This document shows, one piece after another, positions 1 through 5,493 of a DNA stretch of 5,493 nt. Made by a program: the position numbers and the translations under genes. The stretch lies in the NCBI GenBank assembly GCA_900552875.1, contig USCS01000111.1, positions 1 through 5,493 of the forward strand. The letters run 5' to 3'. The notes beneath the pieces are model-generated. The model saw only the letters and a list, made by a program, of their open reading frames with translations. It did no database searches and had not been told where the DNA came from. How positions within the stretch are numbered: the first letter of the stretch is position 1; the number at the start of each line of letters is the position of its first letter. Origin of the DNA: an uncultured Collinsella sp. (GTDB lineage Bacteria; Actinomycetota; Coriobacteriia; Coriobacteriales; Coriobacteriaceae).

Positions 1-2097
1 GCACTCCCACACCAGCTTGCCATCGTCCTCGACAATCTTGATCTCGCCATCGTAGCCGCACACCTGGCAGTAGTCGCTCTTGGTGTTGAGCTCGGCGTAC
101 ATGATGTTGTCGTAGATGTACTGCATCACGCGAATGACAGCCTTGAGGTTGTCCTGCATGTTGGGAACCTCAACGTAGGAGATGGCGCCGCCCGGCGAAA
201 GCTGCTGGAACATACCCTCGAACTTGAGCTTATCGAAAGCATCAATCTCCTCGGACACATGAACGTGATAGCTGTTAGTAATGTAGCCCTTGTCCGTAAC
301 GCCCGGGATAATGCCAAAACGGCGCTGCAGGCACTTGGCGAACTTGTAGGTCGTCGACTCCAACGGCGTGCCGTACAGCGAGAAGTCGATATCGCTTTCG
401 GCCTTCCACTCGGCGCACTTGTCGTTCATGCGCTGCATGACGGCCATGGCAAACGGCGTGCCTTCCTTCTCGGTGTGGCTGTGGCCCGTCATGTACTTGA
501 CGCATTCATACAGGCCGGCATAGCCCAGGCTGATGGTGGAGTATCCGCCCACGAGCAGCTTGTCGATCGTCTCGCCCTTCTTCAGACGAGCGAGGGCGCC
601 GTACTGCCACAGAATCGGTGCGGCGTCAGAAAGCGTACCCATCAGGCGCTCATGACGGCACAGCAGGGCACGGTGGCACAGCTCAAGGCGCTCATCGAAG
701 ATCTTCCAGAACTTGTCCATATCCTGGTGCGAGCTCAGTGCGACATCAGGCAGGTTGATGGTCACAACGCCCTGGTTAAAGCGACCATAGTACTTGGGCT
801 TGTTCGGGTCGTAGTTCAGCGCGTTGGCAACATTGTTAAAGCCGTTGCCCGAACGGTCGGGCGTCAGGAAGCTGCGGCAACCCATGCAGGTGTAGCAGTC
901 GCCGTTGCCGGCGGTCTCGCCCTTCGACAGCTTGAGCTCGCGCATCTTCTTCTCGGAGATGTAATCGGGCACCATGCGCTTGGCGGTGCACTTGGCAGCC
1001 AGCTGGGTCAGGTAGAAGTACGGGGAATCCTCGTGAACGTTATCGTCCTCGAGTACATAGATAAGCTTGGGGAATGCCGGGGTAATCCACACGCCGGCCT
1101 CGTTCTTAACGCCCTCGTAGCGCTGGCGAAGCGTCTCCTCCACGATCATGGCAAGGTCGTGCTTCTCCTGAGGCGTACGGGCCTCGTTAAGATACATAAA
1201 GACCGTCACGAACGGCGCCTGGCCATTGGTGGTCATAAGAGTCACGACCTGATACTGAATCGTCTGGACGCCGCGACGGATCTCGTCACGCAGGCGATCC
1301 TCAACGACCTCGCGAACCTTTTCGGGAGATGCGGAAACGCCGAGCTCCTCGAGCTCGCGGGCGACCTCGCCGCGAATCTTCTGACGGCTCACCTCAACAA
1401 AGGGGGCAAGATGGGTCAGCGAGATAGACTGGCCGCCGTACTGGGAGGAAGCAACCTGGGCGATAATCTGCGTCGCGATGTTGCAGGCAGTCGAGAAGCT
1501 GTGCGGCTTCTCGATCAGCGTGCCCGAGATAACAGTACCGTTCTGGAGCATATCCTCCAGGTTCACCAGGTCGCAGTTATGCATGTGCTGAGCAAAGTAG
1601 TCCGAATCATGGAAGTGAATCAGGCCCTCATTGTGAGCATCCACAATCTCCTGGGGCAGCAGCACGCGCTGGGTCAGGTCCTTGGAGATCTCGCCGGCCA
1701 TATAGTCGCGCTGAACGGAGTTGACGGTCGGGTTCTTGTTGGAGTTCTCCTGCTTGACCTCTTCGTTGTTGCACTCGATCAGCGACAGAATCTTGTCGTC
1801 GGTCGTGTTCTTCTGGCGCTTCAGGCTCTGAACATAGCGATAGATGATGTAATGGCGAGCGACCTCGTAGCAGTCGAGACGCATGATCTCGTCCTCGACC
1901 AGATCCTGGATCTCCTCGACCGACACGGTGTGACCCGCGTTCTCGCATGCCTCGGCGACGTTTTGTGCCGCGTAAACCACCTGGCGGTCGGTTAGACGAG
2001 AGCTCTCCTCGACCTCCAAGTTGGCGGCGCGAATCGCATTGACGATCTTATCGATGTCAAAGACAACCTCGGTGCCGCTGCGCTTGATGATCTTCAT
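1..2097 (-). CDS. nrdD: Anaerobic (class III) ribonucleoside-triphosphate reductase, 3' end cut by window edge
   Basis: Reduces ribonucleoside triphosphates to deoxyribonucleotides without oxygen, using a glycyl radical installed by the activase NrdG. The minus-strand frame is open from ATG at 2097 to base 1 (699 codons). Residues about 1-95 form an ATP-cone allosteric domain (begins MKIIKRSGTEVVFDIDKI). The catalytic barrel follows, with HNCDLVNLEDML placing a cysteine at 175, the same number as the active-site cysteine I recall for E. coli NrdD. The second-cysteine motif is CMGCRSFL (C404, C407), with another cysteine at 401. Near the end, CQVCG (C677, C680) and C699 match the first pair and the start of the second pair of the zinc site. 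The second zinc cysteine and the glycyl-radical loop lie beyond the edge. The family usually runs a little over 700 residues, so perhaps 40-50 are missing. The start is supported by a Shine-Dalgarno 7 nt upstream. nrdG would be expected further left. The family call is secure; the reductant subtype is not determined. Confidence 0.97.
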   Translation of the reverse strand, partial: MKIIKRSGTEVVFDIDKIVNAIRAANLEVEESSRLTDRQVVYAAQNVAEACENAGHTVSVEEIQDLVEDEIMRLDCYEVARHYIIYRYVQSLKRQKNTTDDKILSLIECNNEEVKQENSNKNPTVNSVQRDYMAGEISKDLTQRVLLPQEIVDAHNEGLIHFHDSDYFAQHMHNCDLVNLEDMLQNGTVISGTLIEKPHSFSTACNIATQIIAQVASSQYGGQSISLTHLAPFVEVSRQKIRGEVARELEELGVSASPEKVREVVEDRLRDEIRRGVQTIQYQVVTLMTTNGQAPFVTVFMYLNEARTPQEKHDLAMIVEETLRQRYEGVKNEAGVWITPAFPKLIYVLEDDNVHEDSPYFYLTQLAAKCTAKRMVPDYISEKKMRELKLSKGETAGNGDCYTCMGCRSFLTPDRSGNGFNNVANALNYDPNKPKYYGRFNQGVVTINLPDVALSSHQDMDKFWKIFDERLELCHRALLCRHERLMGTLSDAAPILWQYGALARLKKGETIDKLLVGGYSTISLGYAGLYECVKYMTGHSHTEKEGTPFAMAVMQRMNDKCAEWKAESDIDFSLYGTPLESTTYKFAKCLQRRFGIIPGVTDKGYITNSYHVHVSEEIDAFDKLKFEGMFQQLSPGGAISYVEVPNMQDNLKAVIRVMQYIYDNIMYAELNTKSDYCQVCGYDGEIKIVEDDGKLVWEC

Positions 2098-2318
2098 CCT
2101 CTTGCCTCTTTCGCGTCGTAGCCTCATTGCGCTTCAGAGCCAAACGATGCCCGGCAGGGCTTGCCCCTGTCTTGCGGCGCCGTCGCGCAATCTGTGTTCT
2201 CGATAAACCATAGGTCCTCATGCGGACATTCCTCGCGGCCGATCAAGCGGCTCAAAGGCGTGTCCAAATGGGGTGAATAAGGTCCTCGTTCTCTGTCCGC
2301 CATCTATCATACGACAAA
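2098..2318 (-). other. Leader region of nrdD, about 220 nt
   Basis: This stretch lies between the likely nrdD transcription start (about 2318, just after the -10) and the start codon. I see no known riboswitch and no strong hairpin followed by a T-run. It contains a 54-codon frame (2221 down to 2057) that begins ATGAGG, has AGGA 8 nt upstream, and overlaps the first 41 bases of nrdD in another frame. Its product would be very rich in Arg and Lys. I consider it probably non-coding, but the ribosome binding site makes it worth noting. A shorter 30-codon frame just upstream looks random. Confidence 0.35.
2105..2111 (-). promoter_or_regulatory. Ribosome binding site of nrdD
   Basis: Read on the minus strand this is AAAGAGG, with 7 nt between it and the ATG at 2097. 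It fixes the nrdD start, and the protein begins directly with the ATP-cone sequence. Confidence 0.8.
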
Positions 2319-2322
2319 GACG

Positions 2323-2338
2323 CATCTATATCCTGTAT
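2323..2338. promoter_or_regulatory. Second, degenerate NrdR-like box
   Basis: CATCTATATCCTGTAT matches the NrdR-box consensus at 10 of 16 positions, keeping the CwATAT core and the TGT of the right half. It starts exactly 32 bp from the strong box. NrdR boxes normally occur as tandem pairs about three helical turns apart, so the spacing supports it more than the match does. It covers the candidate -10 element. Confidence 0.5.
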
Positions 2339-2354
2339 TCTTTTTTTAGGTCAA
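2325..2354 (-). promoter_or_regulatory. Candidate sigma-70-type promoter of nrdD
   Basis: On the minus strand there is TTGACC (2354-2349, 5 of 6 to the -35 consensus), an 18-bp spacer and TATAGA (2330-2325, 4 of 6 to the -10 consensus). The -10 lies inside the weaker NrdR-like box, and the strong NrdR box abuts the upstream side of the -35. That geometry suits repression. The long spacer and imperfect -10 keep this moderate. A perfect TATAAT further upstream (2413-2408) is an alternative. Confidence 0.5.
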
Positions 2355-2370
2355 ACACAACATATAGTGT
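2355..2370. promoter_or_regulatory. NrdR box (operator of the ribonucleotide reductase repressor)
   Basis: The 16-mer ACACAACATATAGTGT matches the NrdR-box consensus as I recall it (acaCwAtATaTwGtgt) at every position except one (C instead of T at position 7). It is a near-perfect palindrome lying directly upstream of a ribonucleotide reductase gene. NrdR is an ATP-cone repressor that binds such boxes when dATP/ATP is bound. This site therefore likely couples nrdD expression to the nucleotide pool. Confidence 0.85.
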
Positions 2371-2407
2371 TTCAGCAGGTCAAAGCAATTGGTCATTTTG
2401 CAGACGC

Positions 2408-2437
2408 ATTATAAATGAGGGGTTCTTGGCGAGTCGG
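2408..2437 (-). promoter_or_regulatory. Alternative promoter upstream of nrdD
   Basis: A perfect TATAAT lies on the minus strand at 2413-2408. The best -35 at 18-bp spacing is CCGACT (2437-2432), only 3 of 6. A transcript from here would start near 2401 and run through both NrdR boxes, so NrdR could still block it. Weak -35, hence low confidence. Confidence 0.25.
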
Positions 2438-2471
2438 TAAAACGTTACCAACACGGCTACCTGCATGGCAG

Positions 2472-2609
2472 TTATAAAACCCCCTTAGTCAAGCCGCTGA
2501 CAAATCCTACCAAAACCAAGCCGCTCACGCCAAAATAATCCAAAAGATTGCGCTTGACCAACATGTTGCGGTCACGCTCGGTCAGGACGTATGCAATCAG
2601 CCAGTGCCC
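2472..2609 (-). pseudogene. Possible remnant or small ORF, 45 codons with a hydrophobic C-terminus
   Basis: In a stretch of about 300 bp between the nrdD control region and the tRNA terminator, one minus-strand frame reads like protein. It starts GHWLIAYVLTERDRN, continues MLVKRNLLDYFG, and ends in a hydrophobic segment closing at TAA (2474-2472). The first half prefers G or C at third codon positions, like nearby genes. The frame is preceded in frame by TAG (2612-2610), before which 18 more codons run back to an ATG at 2666. The only ATG after the TAG is at 2564, has no clear ribosome binding site and would give 30 residues. I do not recognise the protein. It could be a decayed gene end or chance. 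The rest of 2371-2674 holds only an imperfect 12-bp direct repeat (CAAGCCGCTSAC, at 2490 and 2517) and a small hairpin near 2436-2449. Confidence 0.25.
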
Positions 2610-2674
2610 CTACGGGATGCGAAGATCGTCGCACGCGGATCTTGAGTTCAATATCTGGTGCCACATTTGACGAC

Positions 2675-2712
2675 ATAAAACAAAACAGCCCAGAGACATA
2701 GTCTCTGAGCTG
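2675..2712 (-). terminator. Intrinsic terminator of the tRNA-Val unit
   Basis: On the minus strand a 12-bp stem (bases 2712-2701 pairing with 2697-2686, one G-T wobble) closes a 3-nt loop and is followed at once by TTTTGTTTTA. It begins 8 nt after the CCA end of the tRNA, which shows that the tRNA is transcribed alone. Confidence 0.9.
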
Positions 2713-2720
2713 CGAACATT

Positions 2721-2795
2721 TGGTGGGCGTTAGAAGATTTGAACTTCTGACCTCTTCCGTGTCAGGGAAGCGCTCTCCCCCTGAGCTAAACGCCC
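2721..2795 (-). tRNA. tRNA-Val, anticodon GAC
   Basis: The 75-nt minus-strand sequence folds as a full cloverleaf. The acceptor stem GGGCGTT pairs with AACGCCC. The D-arm is GCTC/GAGC. The anticodon stem CTTCC/GGAAG encloses the loop CTGACAC with anticodon GAC. The T-arm AGAAG/CTTCT has the loop TTCAAAT. The CCA tail is encoded. It decodes GUC and GUU valine codons. It has its own promoter upstream and terminator downstream. Confidence 0.97.
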
Positions 2796-2824
2796 GATCA
2801 AGGGTGCGCAAGCGCGTAAGGGAT

Positions 2825-2853
2825 AATATAACGGAGCCTGAACTCGGTGGCAA
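2825..2853 (-). promoter_or_regulatory. Promoter of tRNA-Val
   Basis: TTGCCA (2853-2848, 5 of 6) and TATATT (2830-2825, 5 of 6) are separated by exactly 17 bp on the minus strand. Transcription would start near 2818, about 20 nt before the mature tRNA 5' end, as expected for a stable RNA gene. Confidence 0.8.
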
Positions 2854-2869
2854 GAACATTTTTAAAAAT
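2854..2869 (-). promoter_or_regulatory. AT-rich upstream (UP-like) element of the tRNA promoter
   Basis: Directly upstream of the -35 lies the perfect palindrome ATTTTTAAAAAT (2858-2869), in otherwise GC-rich DNA. Its position matches where the RNA polymerase alpha subunit contacts strong stable-RNA promoters. It could instead be a protein-binding palindrome. Confidence 0.4.
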
Positions 2870-2992
2870 CGCTTACATTGTGGAATTCGGGGGTCTTGTC
2901 ATATCCATTTCAAAAGAGCCTGCTGTCGCGATTTGGCTGTCGCATAATGCAAGGCCGTTGCGGTGTCGAGCTATGGAAAGACACCTACGGAA

Positions 2993-3015
2993 TTGTCCTA
3001 CCGATAAGCGGACAA
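2993..3015. repeat. Short inverted repeat upstream of the transporter gene
   Basis: TTGTCC (2993-2998) and GGACAA (3010-3015) form a perfect 6-bp inverted repeat around 11 bases. It lies about 70 bp before the transporter start codon and is followed by a small AGCC/GGCT hairpin (3015-3025). It could be an operator or a leader hairpin. The rest of 2870-3084 shows no gene. A -10-like CATAAT sits at 2943-2948 without a good -35. An in-frame ATG at 2878 would extend the transporter by 69 residues, but that segment does not read like conserved protein. Confidence 0.3.
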
Positions 3016-3073
3016 GCCTTCGGCTGGTGCCTTTGCCGTGGTAAGGTAAGCCGAATTGTTTCCAGGCTGTTTC

Positions 3074-3080
3074 GGGGGAG
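3074..3080 (+). promoter_or_regulatory. Ribosome binding site deciding the transporter start
   Basis: GGGGGAG ends 4 nt before the ATG at 3085. The spacing is slightly short, but it is the best site near any of the in-frame ATGs (2878, 3085, 3136). Confidence 0.55.
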
Positions 3081-3084
3081 CGGA

Positions 3085-4107
3085 ATGAGCAAAGAGTGTG
3101 TCGAGCAGGTCGAAGGCGCAGGGGCTTCGGTGCCGATGACCGATATATCGAACATTGATGTGCCCGAGGGCACCGACGAGCTCAGCCGCAACACCCGTCG
3201 CGCATGGCGCGACCGCCTGAACAGCGCTTCGACGCGCAAGATGATCACGGGCGTCTTGGCTACGCTGGTGGGCGGTTCGTTTTGGGGCTTCTCGGGCACC
3301 AGCGCGAGTTTTCTGTTCGATACCTACCACGTCGACACCTTGTGGCTTATGAGCGTGCGTCAGATTCTCGCCGGTCTACTCTTTATGGCCGTGGTTGTTA
3401 CGCGCGACCGCGAGCGCCTGATTAAGCTCTGGACCACACCCGCCGATCGCAAGCAGCTGCTGCTCTTTACCGCCTTTGGTCTGTTGTTCAACCAGTTTTG
3501 CTATCTTTCGGCCGTGCGCCTGACGAACGCCGGAACCGCGACGGTGCTCCAGTGCCTGCAGCTCGTTATCATCATGGGCTACGCCTGCGTGACCGATCGC
3601 CGCATGCCGCGCACTCGCGAAGTCATCGGCATTGGCCTGGCTCTGGGTGGCACGTTTTTAATCGCCACCGGCGGCGACCCTACCAGCCTGAATATCTCGC
3701 CGCTTGGCCTGGCAGCAGGTCTTATGTGTGCGGTCAGCGCCGCGTGTATGGCGGTGATTCCCGCCAAGATCCTGCCCGAATACGGCAGCCCCATCGTCAC
3801 GGGTTCGGCAATGCTCACGGCGGGCGTGGTCTCATGTGCCTTCGTGCAGCCCTGGGCGCATATGCCGGCGCTCGACGCTGCCGGCATCGAGGCGCTCGCG
3901 GTGTTCGTGGTTATCGGCTCGTTTTTTGCTTACATGCTTTATATGCAGGGCGTTAAGGACATCGGCTCGGTGCGCGCGAGCCTCATCGGAACTGTGGAGC
4001 CGGTTTCGGCGACCATCACCAGCGCCGTTATGCTGGGGACGGTGTTTTTGCCGACCGACCTTATCGGCTTTGTCATGATCATCGTGATGATGTTCCTCAC
4101 GGTGTAG
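3085..4107 (+). CDS. EamA-family (drug/metabolite transporter superfamily) membrane transporter
   Basis: This 340-residue protein is a likely inner-membrane exporter or permease; its substrate cannot be read from sequence. A hydrophilic N-terminal tail of about 52 residues precedes two EamA repeats (about 53-195 and 207-340), giving roughly ten helices. The first opens with GGSFWGFSG (63-71), followed by VRQILAG (91-97), both typical of EamA proteins. The second carries the usual late signature (KDIGSVRASLIGTVEPVSA, 291-309). The Glu common after LG in the next helix (often LGE) is Thr319. The protein stops straight after the last helix, with no cytoplasmic tail. I chose the ATG at 3085 for its Shine-Dalgarno; the ATG at 3136 would also leave all helices intact. 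It is transcribed away from the tRNA. I see no clear terminator after it. Confidence 0.92.
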   Translation: MSKECVEQVEGAGASVPMTDISNIDVPEGTDELSRNTRRAWRDRLNSASTRKMITGVLATLVGGSFWGFSGTSASFLFDTYHVDTLWLMSVRQILAGLLFMAVVVTRDRERLIKLWTTPADRKQLLLFTAFGLLFNQFCYLSAVRLTNAGTATVLQCLQLVIIMGYACVTDRRMPRTREVIGIGLALGGTFLIATGGDPTSLNISPLGLAAGLMCAVSAACMAVIPAKILPEYGSPIVTGSAMLTAGVVSCAFVQPWAHMPALDAAGIEALAVFVVIGSFFAYMLYMQGVKDIGSVRASLIGTVEPVSATITSAVMLGTVFLPTDLIGFVMIIVMMFLTV

Positions 4108-4244
4108 CTGGCGCCGCTGCCAAGACGGAAAAGGTGTTGTGCCGCATTTTCGCCAATTGATGTCCGTGTCTGGAGTTTAGCTGTCGATGCTCAAAATGCC
4201 ATAAACTAGTAACGTTATGGACTTTTTCATTGCGACTCAATTGC

Positions 4245-4249
4245 GAGGA
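4245..4249 (+). promoter_or_regulatory. Ribosome binding site of the DUF4012 gene
   Basis: GAGGA lies 7 nt before the ATG at 4257. The 149-bp gap after the transporter has no convincing terminator and only a weak -10-like TAAACT (4202-4207). Whether this gene has its own promoter or is co-transcribed with the transporter is open. Confidence 0.7.
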
Positions 4250-4256
4250 TTTCTTT

Positions 4257-5493
4257 ATGGCTGGTAATCACTTTAAGGGCAGCGATAGCGGCCGTCCTGC
4301 AGTTCCGCCGCGTCCGAACGGGGCTGGTAAGGCCGGCACGCCGGGGGGCGCTGGACAGGGCGGTTCCGGTAAGCGCGTGTCCCCGGGCGAGACAGCGATG
4401 TTTACCGCTCTGTACGAGCAGTCTCAAAAGGCAAAAAAGACCGGCCGTGCAAGAGGGAATGTCTTTGCGGGTGGTGCAACCTCCACGTCGCAGCCGAGCG
4501 GGGCTCCTTCGGTACCCGCGAACAACGCAGGTGCTGCCAACGCCGCGAATGCCGCCGGCAACGTTAATGCCGGCAAGGCCGCCAACAATACTCCCTCTGC
4601 CGGTGGCGCGGGGCTTACGGGTAACCTTGGCACGATTTACACCGGCGCCTCCGAGACTGGCACGTTCGCCCGCCTGGATGATAGCGGTGCCGAGTTTGCG
4701 GGCTCGGGTTCCAAGGAAGATTATTACGATTTTGGCTTGAACTACGGTGGCGACGCTTCGCCGAGTTCGACCTCTGACGGTCTGGTCCGTCATCGCCATC
4801 GCAAGGGCGAGCGCAAAAAGCGTCACACCGGCGCCATTATTGCCGTTGTAGTCGCGGTGCTTCTCGTTGCGCTTGGCGCAAGCGGCTTTATGCTGCTTAA
4901 CTCGGCAAAGACCGTAAAGAGCGAAGCGAAGGAGGCTGTCGAGATCGTCGGTGGCCTTAAGGACAAGGTCACGTCGGGCGATTTTTCGACGCTGCCTGAC
5001 GACGCGAAGAAGATCGATGAGCTCTGCGACAGCATGAAGGCGGAGACCTCGAGCCCGCTGTGGACGGCGGCATCGTTTATCCCGGTGTATGGCAGTGACA
5101 TCAACGCAGCCCGCACCATGATCGACGCCCTGTCCGATGTCTCGAGCAACGCGCTGGTTCCCATGGCCGACAACCTTTCGCAGGCCACGCCCGGCAAGCT
5201 GTTCCAGGACGGCATGATTAACGTGTCCGCGCTGCAGGCGGTCGCCGATTCGCTTTCCAGCAGCTCGAAGGTGTTCAAGAGCGCCAACGAGAAGGTCCAG
5301 GGCATTGGCGATACTCATATTTCCCAGGTGACCGAGCTGGTCGATAAGGCCAAGGACGGCTTTGCCACCCTCAACGGTGCGGTTGACGCGGCGGAGAAGG
5401 TCGCCCCCGTCCTTCCCCAGATGCTCGGCGCCAACGGCCAGACGCGCAACTACCTTATGTACGCCATGAACAACGTCGAGATTCGTGCTTGCG
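4257..5493 (+). CDS. DUF4012-domain single-pass membrane protein, 3' end cut by window edge
   Basis: 412 codons are visible and the frame is still open at the right edge. Residues 1-176 are hydrophilic and low in complexity: Gly/Pro-rich at first, then an Ala/Asn/Gly-rich stretch at about 88-119. A short possibly helical patch (SPGETAMFTALYEQSQKAKK, 42-61) lies between them. A strongly basic patch (178-190, with RHRHRKGERKKRH) precedes one membrane helix (about 191-214). The N-terminus should therefore be cytoplasmic and the rest outside. Residues 216-385 look mostly helical. The window ends at GANGQTRNYLMYAMNNVEIRAC (391-412, shown in parts: RNYLMYAMNN then VEIRA), which resembles the DUF4012 core motif (NN.E.RA followed by GG.PG). 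The domain's function is unknown. In actinobacteria such proteins are often near cell-envelope or polysaccharide genes, which is only a hint here. The start is set by GAGGA 7 nt upstream. Confidence 0.85.
   Translation, partial: MAGNHFKGSDSGRPAVPPRPNGAGKAGTPGGAGQGGSGKRVSPGETAMFTALYEQSQKAKKTGRARGNVFAGGATSTSQPSGAPSVPANNAGAANAANAAGNVNAGKAANNTPSAGGAGLTGNLGTIYTGASETGTFARLDDSGAEFAGSGSKEDYYDFGLNYGGDASPSSTSDGLVRHRHRKGERKKRHTGAIIAVVVAVLLVALGASGFMLLNSAKTVKSEAKEAVEIVGGLKDKVTSGDFSTLPDDAKKIDELCDSMKAETSSPLWTAASFIPVYGSDINAARTMIDALSDVSSNALVPMADNLSQATPGKLFQDGMINVSALQAVADSLSSSSKVFKSANEKVQGIGDTHISQVTELVDKAKDGFATLNGAVDAAEKVAPVLPQMLGANGQTRNYLMYAMNNVEIRAC

Noticed and set aside
259..1995. A 578-codon open frame on the plus strand
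   Set aside because: It is exactly antisense to nrdD, whose minus-strand frame shows clear family motifs along its whole length. The lack of stops is explained by nrdD codon bias, and the antisense translation (rich in Leu, Val, Ala and His) resembles nothing I recognise.
2490..2528. Imperfect direct repeat CAAGCCGCT(G/C)AC as an attachment or CRISPR-like repeat
   Set aside because: Only two copies, 27 bp apart, and no similarity to the tRNA 3' end that would suggest an att site.
2572..2859. A 95-codon minus-strand frame
   Set aside because: It runs through the tRNA promoter, the tRNA itself and the terminator, so it cannot be a normal protein gene.
2720..2947. A 75-codon plus-strand frame containing MVGVRRFELLTSS
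   Set aside because: This is the complement of the tRNA gene translated. Such VGVRRFELLTSS-type sequences are a well-known false annotation caused by tRNA genes.
2878..3084. N-terminal extension of the transporter from ATG 2878
   Set aside because: The 69 extra residues are not transporter-like, begin next to the tRNA upstream element and lack a ribosome binding site. The ATG at 3085 has one.
4126..4153. Hairpin after the transporter gene as a terminator
   Set aside because: Only about six base pairs with a 15-nt loop and no following T-run.
4217..4267. A 16-codon frame before the DUF4012 gene (MDFFIATQLRG...)
   Set aside because: It has no ribosome binding site and ends just inside the next gene. 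A chance frame is the simplest explanation.
4227..5318. A 363-codon minus-strand frame
   Set aside because: It is antisense to the DUF4012 gene, has no recognisable motif and arises from that gene's GC-rich codon use.

Overview
The window looks like ordinary chromosome from a strictly or mainly anaerobic, fairly GC-rich actinobacterium. A gut Coriobacteriia member, Collinsella-like, is my best guess. This is inference from a class III (oxygen-sensitive) ribonucleotide reductase, a GC-rich third-codon-position style and a DUF4012 membrane protein. There is no rRNA or other decisive marker.

Left part (1-2370, minus strand): an anaerobic ribonucleoside-triphosphate reductase gene, nrdD. It is cut by the left edge about 40-50 codons before its expected end, so the glycyl-radical loop is outside the window. 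It has a good ribosome binding site and a roughly 220-nt leader. Its upstream region contains a strong NrdR-box match just upstream of a candidate -35, plus a degenerate second box 32 bp away over the candidate -10. Together these suggest nrdD is repressed by NrdR when (d)ATP is plentiful. The plus strand opposite nrdD carries a 578-codon open frame that is only an antisense shadow.

Middle (2371-2870, minus strand): about 300 bp with no intact gene, holding a possible decayed reading frame, then a complete tRNA-Val(GAC) transcription unit. The unit has an AT-rich upstream element, a -35/-10 promoter with 17-bp spacing, a 75-nt tRNA with encoded CCA, and a 12-bp-stem intrinsic terminator.

Right part (2870-5493, plus strand): a non-coding stretch of about 215 bp with a small inverted repeat, then a complete 340-residue EamA/DMT-type ten-helix transporter. 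About 150 bp later comes the 5' part of a DUF4012-family membrane protein, with a long disordered N-terminal cytoplasmic region, one membrane helix and an extracytoplasmic domain. The right edge cuts it inside the DUF4012 motif.

The genes do not form one pathway: nrdD, tRNA-Val, the transporter and the DUF4012 protein look like independent units. I see no CRISPR array, insertion sequence, phage gene or defence system, and no convincing new system. The most useful observations are the NrdR operator arrangement, the cysteine-rich motif near the NrdD active site and the possible gene remnant beside the tRNA.
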